Shown in pieces: positions 1 to 12,818 of a stretch of DNA of 64,000 bases. The stretch is from assembly GCA_015680685.1 (NCBI GenBank), contig MNCI01010765.1, positions 44,825-108,824 on the forward strand. The letters are read 5' to 3'. The DNA is from Gnetum montanum (taxonomy: Eukaryota > Streptophyta > Gnetopsida > Gnetales > Gnetaceae). Within the stretch, counting starts at the first letter, position 1. The number at the start of each line of letters is the position of its first letter. Both the position numbers and the translations under genes were made by a program. The notes under the pieces are model-generated. The model saw nothing but the letters and a program-made list of their open reading frames with translations, was not told where the DNA came from and ran no database searches.

Positions 1-998
1 TTTTGTATTAAGAATTGATTACAAAGTGCACCGGTCCAAACGCAGTTGTGGCTTTGACACAAGGCGGACGAAAGGCCCCGGTGTGTGTAGGAATGACTCA
101 GCTGGTAGGTGGAGCGTAGAGACTGTGCTCGGCCTCTAGGACTTCCAGCGTAGAGGGTTTTAGGCTCTGGTTAGAAATTTTTGTCGCCCTGGTGATGCAG
201 AAAACTGGGCTATTTATAGGGGTAGGGTTACCGGGAAAATCGGACTGGGAGACACGTGGGCGTACACGCTGGGCGTATACGCTGGGCGTACACGCTGGGC
301 GTATACGCTGGGCATACACGCTGGGCGTATACGCTGCGGATGCTGAGCGTAGAGGATGCCAGCGTAAGCGTATAGCATGCTAGCGTAAGCCAAAAATGTG
401 CACAGCGTATACACATGAAAATGCTTCATTTTAAGGTCAAAAATTGATTTTTGGGTGCCCAAGAGCTACTGGAAACCTTGGGGAAGGTCCTGGGGGGTCT
501 GGACGCTCGATTCTGTCACGTTTTGATGCATTTCTGGAGCCCGAAAGTCTGTCTACGCTGGCCAAACCCCGGCGTGTACGCTAGGCGTGCAGGAATGGAA
601 GACCATCATTCGGAGCCCAAAATTTGATTTTCAAGTGCCTGAGACCTGCTGGGAACCTTGGGGAAGGTCCTAGGGGGTCTGGACGCTTAGTTCTGGCACG
701 TTTTGATGAGTTTTTGAGCCCCGAAAGTTGCTGTACGCTGGGCCTTACGCTGGGCATGTGTAGGCTAGCGTACAGGATGCATACTTAGTAAGAACCAAGT
801 ATTTTGAGCTCAAGATTTGCCAAGTTTGATGCCAGATGTCATCGTAGTCTTCTGTGGGTCTCAGGGAACTTTTACTTGCTCGCTTTGACTTCGTTTGATG
901 TTATTTTGGAGGCTTTCAAGCTTGGTCATGCTGAGAATCAACATGACTTAGCTTAATTTCTGTCTTCAAGTGTTAGGCAAAATTTTTGTGGTGTTTCA
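1..998 (-). mobile_element. LTR fragment of a Tat-like retrotransposon (cut by window start)
   Basis: This is part of an LTR in minus orientation that runs off the left edge. Its right boundary is clear: the sequence ends in GTGTTTCA at 998, the reverse complement of the TGAAAC start of the solo LTR at 35959, and the 29-bp spacer repeat begins immediately after. The segment near 30-80 is the reverse complement of a stretch in the solo LTR around 36755-36820. Inside, at about 245-350, are tandem copies of a GCGTATACGCTGG-type motif, with looser copies at 550-780. Any coding part would lie outside the window. Short open frames over the motif array are artefacts of the repeat. Confidence 0.75.
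245..400. repeat. Tandem AGCGTATACGCT-type motif array inside LTR
   Basis: A short tandem array of about 10 to 20 bp units, each with GCGTA and its complement TACGC, forming the palindromic core GCGTATACGC. The same motif is dense in the solo LTR at 36095-36475 on the opposite strand and, in looser form, in the other LTRs of this window. Confidence 0.8.
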
Positions 999-2314
999 CC
1001 TTGGTCATGAGGGTACATTTGGTACACTTGGTCATGAGGGTCTGTTTGGTGAACACTTGGTCATGAGGGTCCATTGGGACAACTCTTGGTCATGAGGGTC
1101 TATTGGGAAAACAATTGGTCATGAGGACCTATTTGGCCAACACTTGGTCACAAGGGTTTGTTTGGCCAACACTTGGTCATGAGGATCCGTTGGGTCAACC
1201 ATTGGTCATGAGGGACCCTTTGGCCAACACTTGGTTATGAGGGTCCATTGAGCCAACACTTGGTTATGAGGGTCCATTGGGCCAACACTTGGTGACAAGG
1301 GTCCCTTTAGCCTACAATTGGTTATGAGGGTTAGTTTGGCCAACACTTGGTCACGAGGGTCTATTGGACCAACACTTGGGAAAGAGGGTCTATTGGGCTA
1401 ATGCTTGGTTACAAGGGTCCGTTTGGCCAACCCTTGGTCATGAGGTTTCGTTGGGTCAACCCTTGGTCATGAGGGTTTGTTGCATCAATCATTCATCACG
1501 AGGGTCTATTTTGCCTACAATTCATCATGACAGTCCGTTTGGCCAACACTTGGTCACGAGGGTCCGTTGGGCCAACCGTTTGTCACGAGGATCCATTTGG
1601 CCAACACTTGGTTGTGAGGGTCCTATTTGGCCAACACTTGGTTGTGAGGGTCCTGTTTGGCCAACACTTGATCACGAGGTTCTGTTTGCCCAAAACTTGG
1701 TCATGGGGGTTTGTTGGGCCAACATTTGTTCATGAGGGTGCATTTGGCTAGCACTTGATCATGAGGATCTATTGGGCCAACCATTACTCATGAGGGTCCA
1801 TTTTTCCTAGAATTCTTCATGAGGATTCATTGGGACAACACTAGGTCATGAGGATCCATTGGGCCAACCATTGGTCATGAGGGTCCATTTGGCCAACACT
1901 TGGTCTCAAGGGTCCATTTGGCCAACACTTGGTCATGAGGGTCCGTTGGGCCAACACTTGATCACGAGAGTTCCTTTGGCCAACACTTGGTCCCAAAGGA
2001 TTATTTGGCTAACACTTTGTCAAGAGGGTTCATTTTCCCAACACTTGGTCATAGGGATCTATTGGGCCAACACTTGGTTTGAAGGGTTTGTTTGGCCAAC
2101 ACTTGGTCACAAGGGTCTATTGGACCAACCATTGCTCACGAGGGTTCATTTGGCCAACACTTGGTCATAAGGGTCCATTTGGCCAATAGTTGGTCATGAG
2201 GGTTTGTTGAGCTAGTAATTGGTCATGAGGGTCCATTTGGCCAACACTTGGTTGCGAGGATCTATTTGGCCAACACTTGGTCAAGAGGGTTTGTTTAGCC
2301 AAGACTTGGTCTCG

Positions 2315-2475
2315 TTAGAATGCTCGTGCCAATGCAGCTATGCGAGGTGCTCACATGGAGAGCACTCTCACAAGAGCACTATGTAGTGCTCCTAGGGAGA
2401 ATGCTACCTCTCCCGATATATGTTGATTTTGCTAGTTTTAGTCAAACCAACTTGCACCCTTATAAATTTGGTCAC
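2315..2475 (-). promoter_or_regulatory. IGS module, copy 1 (Pol I spacer-promoter-like)
   Basis: A conserved module of about 160 bp. On the plus strand the order is a GCAGCTATG element, an inverted-repeat segment built from GAGAGCACTCTCA, a CTCTCCC-ATATATGTTGATT element, and a TTATAAATTTGGTCA end. Read on the minus strand, the sense of the rRNA genes, this gives ATATAT followed by a G-rich run, similar to the plant Pol I initiation consensus TATA(R)TA(N)GGG. Here one base of the G-run is changed (ATATATCGGGAGAGG). Promoter function is inferred from motif and position only. Confidence 0.45.
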
Positions 2476-2702
2476 AAGGGTCATTTGGGCCAACCATTGG
2501 TCACAAGGGTCTATTTTTCCTACAATTCATCATGAGGGTCCATTGGGCCAATCATTTCTTATGAGGGTTCATTTGACAAACACTTGGTCATGAGGGTCCA
2601 TTTTTCCAACACTTGCTCATGAGGATTTGTTTGGTCAACACTTGGTTGCGATGGTCTATTTGACCAATGCTTGGTCACAAGGATCTATTTGGCCAGCACT
2701 TG

Positions 2703-2795
2703 GTCTTGTGAGAGTGTTCATGCTAGCACCGCTATGTGAGGTGCTCCCATGGAGAGCACTCTCACAACAGCATCGTGCAGCTCTGAAGGGGATCT
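2703..2795 (-). promoter_or_regulatory. IGS module, partial copy
   Basis: This copy keeps only the first half of the spacer module: the GCTATGTGAGGTGCTCCCATG element and the GAGAGCACTCTCA inverted-repeat segment. It then runs into the 26S-flank-like sequence. The ATATAT/GGGG start-site-like element is missing, so it is unlikely to act as a promoter. Confidence 0.5.
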
Positions 2796-2802
2796 TTTTC
2801 AA

Positions 2803-3185
2803 GTCAATGCTCAAGAGCTTCATTGAGTTGGTCACGGGAAAAAGCAGGAAGCTCATGTTCATCAAGAGTATTACATTGTGGTCTCCCACTTCGTGCAACC
2901 TCATAGGCAAGGGATGTTCCCTACCGATGATGTAAACAAACAAAGTCCCCTACCTAGGTGAGGTTCCCGATCGCAAGATCAAAAAACATATTCAGACTCG
3001 GAGGCTATTGACCTAGATTGGACTCAAAAGAAAGGGACTACATATGCATGTGTGTGTATGTGTAATGATACATGTGCCCATGAAGGGGGAGATACCCCTC
3101 TCTCAAAAAAAATGCATGACCCCTATCCACCTACCCCCATAAGAGAACGATGAAACAGGACTAGGAATCTATAGAGGAAAAGTGA
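2803..3185 (-). repeat. Duplicate of the 26S 3'-flanking segment, without 26S
   Basis: This segment matches 57082-57480, the stretch just beyond the 26S 3' end, along most of its length. Shared landmarks are GCTCAAGAGCTTCATTGAGT, an AAAAAACATATTCA stretch, a TGCATGTGTG run, GGGGGAGATACCCCTCTCT and TATCCACCTACCCCCAT. At 57480 the copy continues towards 26S, whereas here it switches at about 3186 into the 15-bp array. It looks like a spacer copy that lost its rRNA gene by unequal exchange or deletion. Confidence 0.8.
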
Positions 3186-6100
3186 AGGATGCTCTAATGA
3201 AGGGCACTCTTAACGAGAATGCTCTTGGGGAGGGCGATCTCACGTAGAACACTCTTAAGGAGGACGCTCTCAAGTAGGGCATCCCTAGCAAGACCGATCT
3301 TAAGGAGGGCATTCTAATGAAGGTAGTTCTCCAAGAGAACAATCTCAAAAAGGAAACTCTCAAGGAGAACACTCTCACATGTGTAACACAAAGTGCTCTC
3401 AAGGGGAACACTCTGAGGGAGGTTTCTTTGAGGGATAGCACTCTCCGGGACAATGCCCTCTGAGAGGGAGCTCCTAATGAGGGTACTCTCGAGGAGAATA
3501 CTCTCACGTGCATAGCACAAGGCACTCATAGGGAAGGCACTCTAAAGGAGAATGCTTTGTAAGATGCCACTCTAATAGAGGAATATCTCAAGGAGAACTC
3601 TTTGAAAGATGCCACTCTAATAGAGGAATATCTCAAGGAGAACACTCTCAAGGAGGGTGCTCTCAGGGAGGGCAATCTCATAGGAAACATTCTTAAGGAG
3701 GATGATCTCAAGGAGGGTGTCCTCGGGAAGACTTCTCTCAAGGAGGATGTTCTCAGGGAGGGCACTCTCTAAAAGAATGCTCTCAATGAGGGCACTCTAA
3801 AGGTGAACACTCTCACATGCGTAATGCAAGGTACTCTCATAGAGAATGCTCTTATGGAGGCCACTTGCAAGGAGAACACTCTCGCAAAGGCCACTCTAAT
3901 AGAGGCCACTCTCAGGGAGAATGCTCTCAAGGAGGGCACTCTTTGACAAAACACTCTCAACAAGGGCACTCCAGGGAGAATGATCTTTAGAAGGCTACTC
4001 TAATGGAGGGTGCTCTCAAGGAGAATGATCTCAGGTAGGGAAATTTCATGTAGAATTATCTTAAGGAGGATGCTCTCAAGGATGGTGTCTTCAAGGATAT
4101 TGCTCTCAAGGAGGGAGCTCTAAAAGAGAACACTCTCTACAGGGTGCTCTCAAGGAGAACACTCTCATGTGCATAATGCAAGGTGCTATCAGGGAGAACG
4201 TTCTGAGGGAGGTTTCTTTGAGGGAGAGTGCTCTCCATGAGGGCATCCTCCAAGAGAGATCTCTCAATGAGGGTGCTCTCTAAGAGAACAATCTCATGTG
4301 CATAGTGCAAGAAGCTCTCGAGGAAGGCATTCTTAAGGAAAAAAATCTCTAAAAGGCCACTCTAATGGAGGAGGCTCTCAAGGAGAACACTCTTAGGGAG
4401 GGTGATCTCTTGGAGAATACACATAAGGAGGATGCTTTATATGAGTGGGTCCTCATGTAGATCTCTCTTAGGGAGGGTTTTCTCAAGGAGGGACCTCTTA
4501 GGAAGGGTGCTCTCTGATAGAATGCTCTTGATGAGGATGCTCTCAAGGAGAACACTCACATGAGGGTGCAAGGTGCTCTCATGGAGGGCACTCTCAAGGA
4601 GAATTCTCTCATGGAGGTAGATCTAACATAGAAATCTTTCAATGAGAATGCTCTCAGGGAGAGCACTCTCATGGAGAACACTCTTAATGAGGATGCTATC
4701 GAGGATGGCATCGTCAGGGAGACAGATCTCAAAGAGGGAATTCTCAGGGATGACACTCTTAGGAAAGGCACTCTCCAAAAGAATGTTCTCAATGAGGGTG
4801 ATCTCAAGGTGAACACTCTTACATGCATAACACAAGGTGCTCTCATGGATAACACTCTCATGGAGGCCACTCTCAAGGAGAACACTCTAGTGGAGGCCGC
4901 TCTCAAGGAGAAAAATCTTGAGAAGGATGCTCTAAATGAAGGCACTCCTCAATAGAATGATCTTAATGAGGGTGCTCCAAGGAGAATGCTCATGGCAAGG
5001 GACCTCTCAAATAGAATGCTCTTTGAATGGCTACTCTAACAGAGGGTGCTCTTAAGAAAATGCTTTCTGGGAGGGCATCCCCAGTGAGACTGATGTCAAG
5101 GAGGGCATTCTAATGGAGGGCACTCTCCAAGAGAATGCTCTCAAATAGGGTGCTCTCAACCAAAACACTCTCACATGGATAATGCAAGGTGCTCTCAAGG
5201 AGAACGCTTTGAGGGAAGTTGCTGTGAGGAAGAGTGTTCTCTAGGAGGGCACCCTTAGAGAAGGAGCTCTCAATGAGGGCACTTTTGAGAAGAACACTCT
5301 CATGTATGTAGTGCAAGCTACTCTCAAGGAGAATGCTCTTAGAAAGGCTACTATAATGGAAGGCACTCTCAGGGAGGTTGCTCTCACCGAGAACATTCTT
5401 AAGGAGGACCTTCTCGGGTAGGGAGTGCTTAAGAAGACTACTCTCAGTGAGGGTGTTCTTGTGGAGGGTACTCTTATGAAGGGAACTCTCTAATAGAACA
5501 CTCTCAATGATGTCACTCTCAAGGTGAACATTCTCACATGCATAATGCAAGATGCTCTCATGGACAACACTCTCATGGAGGGAGCTCTCAAGGAGGGCAT
5601 TCTCAAGAAGTGCACTCTTAGGAACGGCACTCTCCAAAAGAATGCTCTCAATGAGGATGATCTCAAGGTGAACACTCTCACCTGCATAATGCAAGGTGCT
5701 CTCATGGAGGCTAATCTCAAGGAGAATGCTCTCATGGAGGCCACTCTAATGTAGGCTGCTCTTAGGGAGAATGCTCTCAAGGAGGGCACCCTTCAACAAA
5801 ATGCTCTCAATGAGGGTGCTCTAGAGAGAATGCTCCTAGCGAGGGCCTTATCAAAGAGAAAACTCTTCAAAAGGACACTCTAATGATGGAAGGAGAATGC
5901 TCTTAGGAAGGGCAATCTCGCGTAGAATTCTGTTAAGGAGGATGCTCTCAAGGAGGGCATCCACAGTGAGATCGATCTCAAGGAGGGCATTCAAATGGAG
6001 GTGTCTCTCTAAGAGAATAATCTCAACAAGGGAACTCTCAAGGAGAATACTATCACATGCGTAATGCAAATTTCTCTCAGAGAAAACACTCTAAGGAAGG

Positions 6101-9100
6101 TCACTTTGAGGGAGAGCACTCTCTAGAAGAGTGCTTTCTAGGAGAGCATCCTCTAAGAGGGAGCTTTCAATGAGGGCACTCTCAAGGAGAATACTCTCAC
6201 ATGTGTAGCACAAGGCACTCTCATGGAAGGCTCTCTCAAGGAGAACACTCTCTAAGATGCCACTCTAATCGAGGAATCTCTCAAGGAGAACACTCTTACG
6301 GAGGGTGATCTCATGGAGAATGTTATTAAGGAGAATGATCTCAAGGAGGACGTCCTTAGGGAGACTACTCTCAAGGAGGGCATTCTCAGGGAGGACACTC
6401 TTAGAAATGGTGCTCTCCAAAAGAACGCTCTCAATGAGGGTGCTCTCAAGGTGAACACTCTCATGTGTGCAACACAAGGTGCTTTCATGGACAACACTCT
6501 CATGGAGGATGCTCTCAAGGAGAACGCTCTCACAGAGGCCACTCTAATGAAGGTTGCTCTCAAGGAGAATGCTCTCGAGGAGGGCACTCTTCAATAAAAT
6601 TCTCTCAACAAGGGTGCTCTAGAGAGAACACTATTAATAAAGGAGATCTAAAGGATAATACTCCCACATACATAATGCAAGGTGCTTTTAGGGAGAATGC
6701 TCTGAGGGAGAGCACTCTCTGTGTAGGTACCCTCTGAGAGGTATCTCTCAACGAGAGTGCTTTCTTGGAGAACACTCTCACATGCATAGCACAAGGCGCT
6801 CTCGGGAAAGGAACTCTTAAGGAGAACAATATTCAAAAGGTCACTCTAACGGAGAAGGCTTTCAAGGAGAATGCTCTCAGGGAGGGTGCTCTTGAGGAGG
6901 GAACTCTCATGGAGAATGCTCTTAAGGAGGATGCTCTCGAGGAGTGGGTCCTTAGGTAGATCGCTCTCAGAGAGGGCATTATCAAGGAGGGAACTCTTAG
7001 GAAAAGTGCTTTTTGATAGAATGTTGTTGAGGAGAATAGTCACATGAGGGTGCAAGGTGCTCTCATGGAGGATCATCTTAAGGAGAACACTCTCATGGAT
7101 GCATATCTAACGTAGAAAGCTCTCAAGGAGAATGCTCTCAAGGAGGAAACTCTTATGGAGAACACACTTAAGGAGGATGCTATTGAGAATGGTGTCCTCA
7201 GGGAGACAACTCTCAAGGAGGGCATTCTCAGGGAGGACACTCTTAGAAAGGGCACTCTTCAAATGAACATTCTTAATGAGGACACTCTCAAGGTGAACAA
7301 TCTCATCTACATAACACAAGGTGCTCTCATGGACAATGCTCTCATGGAGGCTGCCCTCCAGGATAACACTCTCATGGAGGCCACTCTGGTAGAGGCTACT
7401 CTCAAGGAGAACACTCTCAGAAAGGGTGCTCTAAAGGAGGGCACTCTTCAATAAAATGATCTCAATGAGGTCACTCTAGGGAGAACACTCCTAGAGAGGA
7501 CATTCTCAAATAGAATGCTCCTCAAAAGGCCACTCTAACGGAGGGAACTCTTAAGCATAACACTCTCAGGGAGGGTGTCCCCAATGAGACTGATCTCAAA
7601 GAGGGAATTCTAATTGAGGTCACTCTCCAAGAGAACACTTTCAACAAAGGTGCTCTTGAGGAGAACACTCTCATGTGCATAACACAAGATTCTCTCAGGG
7701 AGAATTCTCTAAGAGAGGTCACTTTAAGGAAGAGTGCTCTCTAAGAGGGCATCCTCTGAGAGGGAGATCTTAATGAGGGCACTCTTGAGGAGAACACTCT
7801 TATGTATGTAGTGTAAGAAACTCTCGAGGAAGGTTCTCTCAAGGAGAATTCTCTTTCAAAGGATGCTCTAATGGAGGGAAATCTTAGAAAGGGAACTCTT
7901 ACTAAGAACATTCTAAAGGAGGATGCTCTGAAGGAGGGCATCCTCAGGGAGGCCACTCTCAATAAGGGTGTTCTCGGGGAGGGCACTCTTCGGAAGGGAA
8001 TTCTCTGATAGAACACTCTCAAAAATGAAATTCTTAAGGTGAACACTCTCATGTGCATAATGCAATGTGCTCTCAAGGAGAACACTTTCATGGAGGCTTC
8101 TCTCAAGATAATGCTCTTAGGAAGGGTGCTCTAAAGGAAGGCACTCTTCGAAAAAACAATCTCAATGAGGGTGCTTCAAAGAGAATGATCTTGGTGAGGG
8201 CCCTCTCAAATAGAACACTCCTTAGATGGTCACTCTAATGGAGGGCATTCTCAAGGAGAAAATTCTTAGGGAGGTCATCCCCAGTGAGACTGATCTCATG
8301 GAGGGTATTGTAATGGAGGATGCTCTGTAAGAGAATTCTCTCAACAAGGGTGCTCTTGAGAAGAATGATATCACATGAGTAATGCAAGGTACCCTCAAGG
8401 AGAATGCTATCATATGAGTAATGCAAGGTGCCCTCAAGGAGAATGTTGTCACATGAGTAATGCAAGGTGCCCTCAAGGAGAATGCTCTAAGGGAGGTTTC
8501 TCTAAGGGAGAGCTCTCTCTGAGAGAACACCATTTGAGAGGGATCTCTCAATGAAGGTGCTCTCAAGGAGAAAACTCTCATGTGGCTAGTGCAAGGCACT
8601 CTCAAGGAAGGCACTCTTAAAAATAATGCTCTCCAAAAGGCCACTCTAACAAAGGATGCTCTCATGAAGGGTGCTCTTAGATACAATGTTCTTAAGGAGG
8701 ACACTCTCAAGGAGGGAATCCTAAGGGAGATCACTCTTAGGGAGGGCATTCTTAGGGAGGCCATTCTTAGGAAGGGCGATCTTTGAAAGAATGCTCTCAA
8801 TGAGGGCACTCTCGATGTGAACACTCTCACATGCGTAACGCAAGGTGCTCTCATGAAAAATGATCTCATGGAGGAAGCTCTCAAGGAGAATTCTCTCACA
8901 AAGGCCCCTCTCAGGGAAAATTATTTTGGGGAGGGTGGTCTCAAGGAGGGCACTCTTTAACAAAACGCTCCCAACGAGGGTGCTCAAAGAGGAATGCTCC
9001 CGACAGGGTCCTCTCAAAGAGAATGATCTTTGTAAGGCCACTCTAATGGAGGGTGCTCTCAAGGAGAATTCTCTTGGGAAGGGCAATCTCACATATAATG

Positions 9101-12100
9101 GTCTTAACAAGGACACTCTCAAAAAGGATGCTCTTTAGGAGGATGCTCTCGAGGAAGGCTTCCTCAGGGAGATGGACCTCAGGGAGGGCATTCTCAAGGA
9201 GGGAACTCTTAGGAAGGATGCTCTTCTATAGAATGCTCTCAACGAGGATGCTCTTGAGGAGAACACTCTTAACAAGGGTACTCTCGAGCATAACAATCTC
9301 ACGTGCATAACACAAGGTGCTCTTAAGGAAAATGCTCTAAGGGAGGCTACTCTATGGAAGAGTGCTCTCTAGGAGGGTGCCCTCCAAGACAGAGCTCTTA
9401 AGGAGGGTGCTCTCAAGAAGAACACTCTCATGTGTGTAGCTCAAGGTGCTCTTGGGGAAGGTTCTCTGAAGGAGAAGAATCTCCAAAAGAACACTCTTAT
9501 AGAGGGTTCTCTCAGCGAGGGCACTGTCATGAAGAATTTTCTTAAGGTGGATGCTCTCAAGGAGGGTGTCTTTAGGAAGACTGCTCAAAAGGAGGGAGTT
9601 CTCAGGGAGGGCACTCTCCAAAGGAATGCTCTAAATGAGGGTACTCTAGAAGTAAAAACTCTCACATGCTTAACACAAGGTGCTCTTATGAAGGCCACTC
9701 TCAAGGAGAATGCTCTTGTGGAGGCTACCCTCAGGGAGAATGCTCTTAGGGAGGCTACTCTTAATGAGGGCACTGTTTAAAAAATGCTCTCAACAAGGGT
9801 GCTCCAGGGAAAATGGTATTGACGAGGGCCCTCTCAAAGAGAATAATCTTTGGAAGGATGCTCTAATGGAGGGTGTTCTCAAGGAAAATACTCTTGGGGA
9901 GGGTGATCTCATGTAGAATAGCCTTAAGGAAGATGTTATCAAGGAGGGCATCACCAACGAGACCAATCTCAAAGAGGGAGTTCTAATGGAGGTAGCTCTC
10001 CAAGAGAACAATCTAAATAAGGGCACTCTCAAGAAGAACACTCTCATATGCGTAACAAAAAGTGCTCTCAGAGAGAACCCTCTAAGGGAGGTCACTCTAA
10101 GAAAGAGTGATATTTGGCAGGATTCCCTCTAAGAGGAAGCTCTTAACAAGGGCACTCTTGAGCAGAACACTCTCACATGCATTACGCAAGGCACTCTCAG
10201 GGAATGTGCTCTCAAGGATAATGCTCTCTAATATGTCACTCTAATGAAGAAAGCTCTCAAGGAGAATACTCTTAGGGAGGGAAATCTTACGAAGAAAGTT
10301 CCTAAGGAGAACGCTCTTAACACAGGTTTTCTTAGGGAGCCTACACTCAAGGAGGGTATTCTCAAGGAGGGCACTCTTAGGAAGGGTGATCCCTGAAAGA
10401 ACTATCTTAATGAGAATACTCTCAAGGTGAACACTCTCACATGCATAACGTAAGGTGCTCTCATGAACAACACTCTCATGAAAGCTACTCTCAAGGAGAA
10501 TGCTCTACAAAGGCTGCTCTAATGAAGGATGCTCTTAGGGAGAACATTCTTGGGGAGGGCACTCTCAAGGAGGACACACTTTTACAAAACACTCTCAACA
10601 AGGGTGCTCTAGGGAGAATGCTCCTGATGAGGATGCTCTCAAAGATAATTCACTTCAGAAGGCCACTCTAACAGAGGATGCTCTCAAGAAGAATGCTCTT
10701 GTAGAGGGACATTTCATAGAGAACACTCTCAAGAAGGGACTCCCCAGGGAGACCACTCTCAAGGAGGGCATTCTAATGTAGGATGTTCTCAAAGAGAACG
10801 CTCTCAACAAGGGTGCACTCAAGGAGAACACTCTCACATGCATAATGCAAGGTGCTCTCAGGGAGAATGCTTTCAGGGAGGTTGCTCTAACAAAGAGCAC
10901 TCTCCGTGAAGGTGACCTTTAAGAGATTGCTCTCAGGGAGGGTGTTCTCAAGGAGGGAACTCTTAAGAAGGATGCTCTTCAATAGAACGCTCTCAAAGAG
11001 GATGCTCTTGAGGAGAACACTCACATGAGGGCATCCTCTTCAAGGAGAATACTCTCTAGGAGGATGTCCCCAATGAGACTAGTCTCAAGGAGGATGTTTT
11101 AATGGAGAATAATCTCCAAGAGAATACTCTCAACAAGGGTGCTCTCAAGGAAACACTCATGTGCGTAATGCAAGGTGATCTCATGGAGAACACTCTAAGG
11201 AAGGTTGCTATAGGGGAGACTACTCTTTGGGATGGTTCCTTCCAAGAGGGAGCTCTCAATGAGGGTTTTTCTAAGAACAACACTCTCACATGTGTAGTGC
11301 AAGGCACTTTCAGTGAAGGCACTCTCAAGGAGAATGCTCTCTGAAAGGCAGCTCTCATGGAGGGTACTCTCATGGAGAACATTCTTAAGGAGGACACTCT
11401 CAAGGAGAGTTTCCTCAAGGAGACCACTCTCAGGGAGGATGTTCTCTAGGATGGAACTCTTAGGAAGGGTGATCTCTGAAAAAACACTCTCAATGAGGGC
11501 ACTCTCAAGGTGAACACTCATGTGTGCAACCCAAAGTGTTGTCAAGGAGAACGCTCTAAGGAAGGTCACTTTGAGGGAGAGTGCACTTTGAGAGGACATC
11601 CTCTAAGTTGGAGCTCTCAACGAGGGTGCTCTCAATGAGGATGCTCTCAACGAGGATGCTTTCAACAAGGATTCTCTCAATGATAATGCTCTTAATGAGA
11701 ATACTCTCAATGAGGATGCTCTCAATGAGAATGCTCTCAATGAGAATGCTCTTAACAAGAATGCTCTCAAAGAGGACACACTCAAGGAGAACACTCTAAT
11801 GGAGGCTGCTCTTAGAGAGAATTCTCTCAGGGAGGGTGCTCTTAAGGAAGGCACTCTTCAAAACAATGCTCTTGACGAGGGTGCTCAAGGAAGAATGCTC
11901 CTAGAAAGGGCCCTCTCAATGAGAATGCTCTTCAGAAGGATATTGTAATGGAGGGTACTCTCAAGGAGAATGCTATCAGGGAGGGCGATCTCACATAGAA
12001 CACTCTTAAGGAGGATGCTCTCAAGTAGGGTATCCCTAGTGAGACTAATCTCAAGGAGGGGGTTCTAATGGAGGTAGTTTTTTAAAAGAAGAATCTCAGA

Positions 12101-12486
12101 AAGGACACTCTTGAGGAGAACACTCTCATGTGTGTAACACAAAGTGCTCTCATGGAGAACGCTCTAAGGGAGGTCACTTTGAAGAAGAGAGCTCTCCAAG
12201 AGGGAAATCTAAATGAGGGTGCTCTCGAGGAAAACACTCTCACATGCATAGTGCAAGGTGCTCTCAGGGAAGCTGCTCTCTAAGACACTACTCTAATAGA
12301 TGAAGATCTCAAGGAGAATGCTCTTAGGGAGGGTGATCTCATGGACAATGTTCTTAAGGAGGATTCTCTCGATGAGGGCATCCTCAGGGAGACCACTATC
12401 AAGGAGGGAATTCTCAAGGAGGGCACTCTTAGGAAGGGTGCTATCTAAAAGAACACTTTCAACAAGGATAATCTCAAGGTGAACCC
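3186..12486. repeat. 15-bp tandem array, first block
   Basis: About 9.3 kb made almost wholly of diverged 15-bp units with consensus GGAGAACACTCTCAA, alternating with forms such as GGAGGGCACTCTCAA. A punctuating element close to CACATGCATAACGCAAGG recurs every few hundred bases and marks a higher-order repeat. Because 15 is a multiple of three, many frames stay open on both strands and give five-residue repeats (SLRAF-like on minus, ENALKE-like on plus). There is no start context or family match, and the frames break often, so I treat none as genes. The unit resembles the GAGAGCACTCTCA segment of the IGS module and may have grown from it. Confidence 0.9.
11620..11790. repeat. Locally homogeneous run within the 15-bp array
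   Basis: Around ten successive units here are nearly identical forms of AATGAGGATGCTCTC, in contrast to the diverged units around them. The homogeneity points to a recent local expansion. Confidence 0.6.
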
Positions 12487-12739
12487 ACTGTTTAGGATAG
12501 ATACAACGCAAGATAGCCAAACCCACTTCTTTGGGATCCTAGGATTCCTAGGCATCCAACCCCATGGAACATGCTTGCAATGCTGCAAGACTTTTATCTA
12601 AAATTGTAGATGGGGTTATCCTTCTTTGCAACAAGGCTCATGATTCATGGACATGAACAATGAGGTTGTAATATTTTGGGTAGGGTAAGGCATCCCTGGG
12701 GGAGAAACCCACATATTGCTCTATTACTACAACCAATCG
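12487..12739. other. Unique island between blocks of the 15-bp array
   Basis: About 250 bp of non-repetitive sequence with no open frame of note and no recognised RNA. It joins directly to a partial IGS module (12740-12818). I see a short direct duplication around GATCCTAGGATTCCTAGG and nothing else that suggests function. Confidence 0.5.
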
Positions 12740-12818
12740 TTAACTCTACCTTCCCCTATATATGTTGATTAGGCCAATTTCAACCATACCATCCTACATC
12801 CATATACATTTGATCATG
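12740..12818 (-). promoter_or_regulatory. IGS module, partial copy with Pol I start-like element
   Basis: This holds the second half of the module. On the minus strand it reads ATATATAGGGGAAGG, a good match to the plant Pol I consensus TATATA(N)GGGG. The distal TATAAATTT element is altered to TATACATTT. It sits between two blocks of the 15-bp array. Confidence 0.45.

Larger units (their letters stand above)
999..2800. repeat. 29-bp tandem array, left copy (rDNA spacer repeat)
   Basis: About 1.8 kb of diverged tandem units with consensus core CCAACACTTGGTCATGAGGG and a period of about 29 bp. It is interrupted by one full spacer module (2315-2475) and one partial module (2703-2795). The array is bounded on the left by an inserted LTR and on the right by a second copy of the 26S 3' flank. 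Open frames that read as LVMRV or LANTW repeats in it are by-products of the repeat and do not resemble a protein family. The same array occurs at 54211-57055 next to the 26S rRNA gene, which is why I assign it to the ribosomal intergenic spacer. Confidence 0.9.

Noticed and set aside
999-2800. Tandem arrays as a possible CRISPR
   Set aside because: The whole unit repeats without unique spacers, units are diverged, no cas genes are present, and the rest of the window is plant nuclear DNA.
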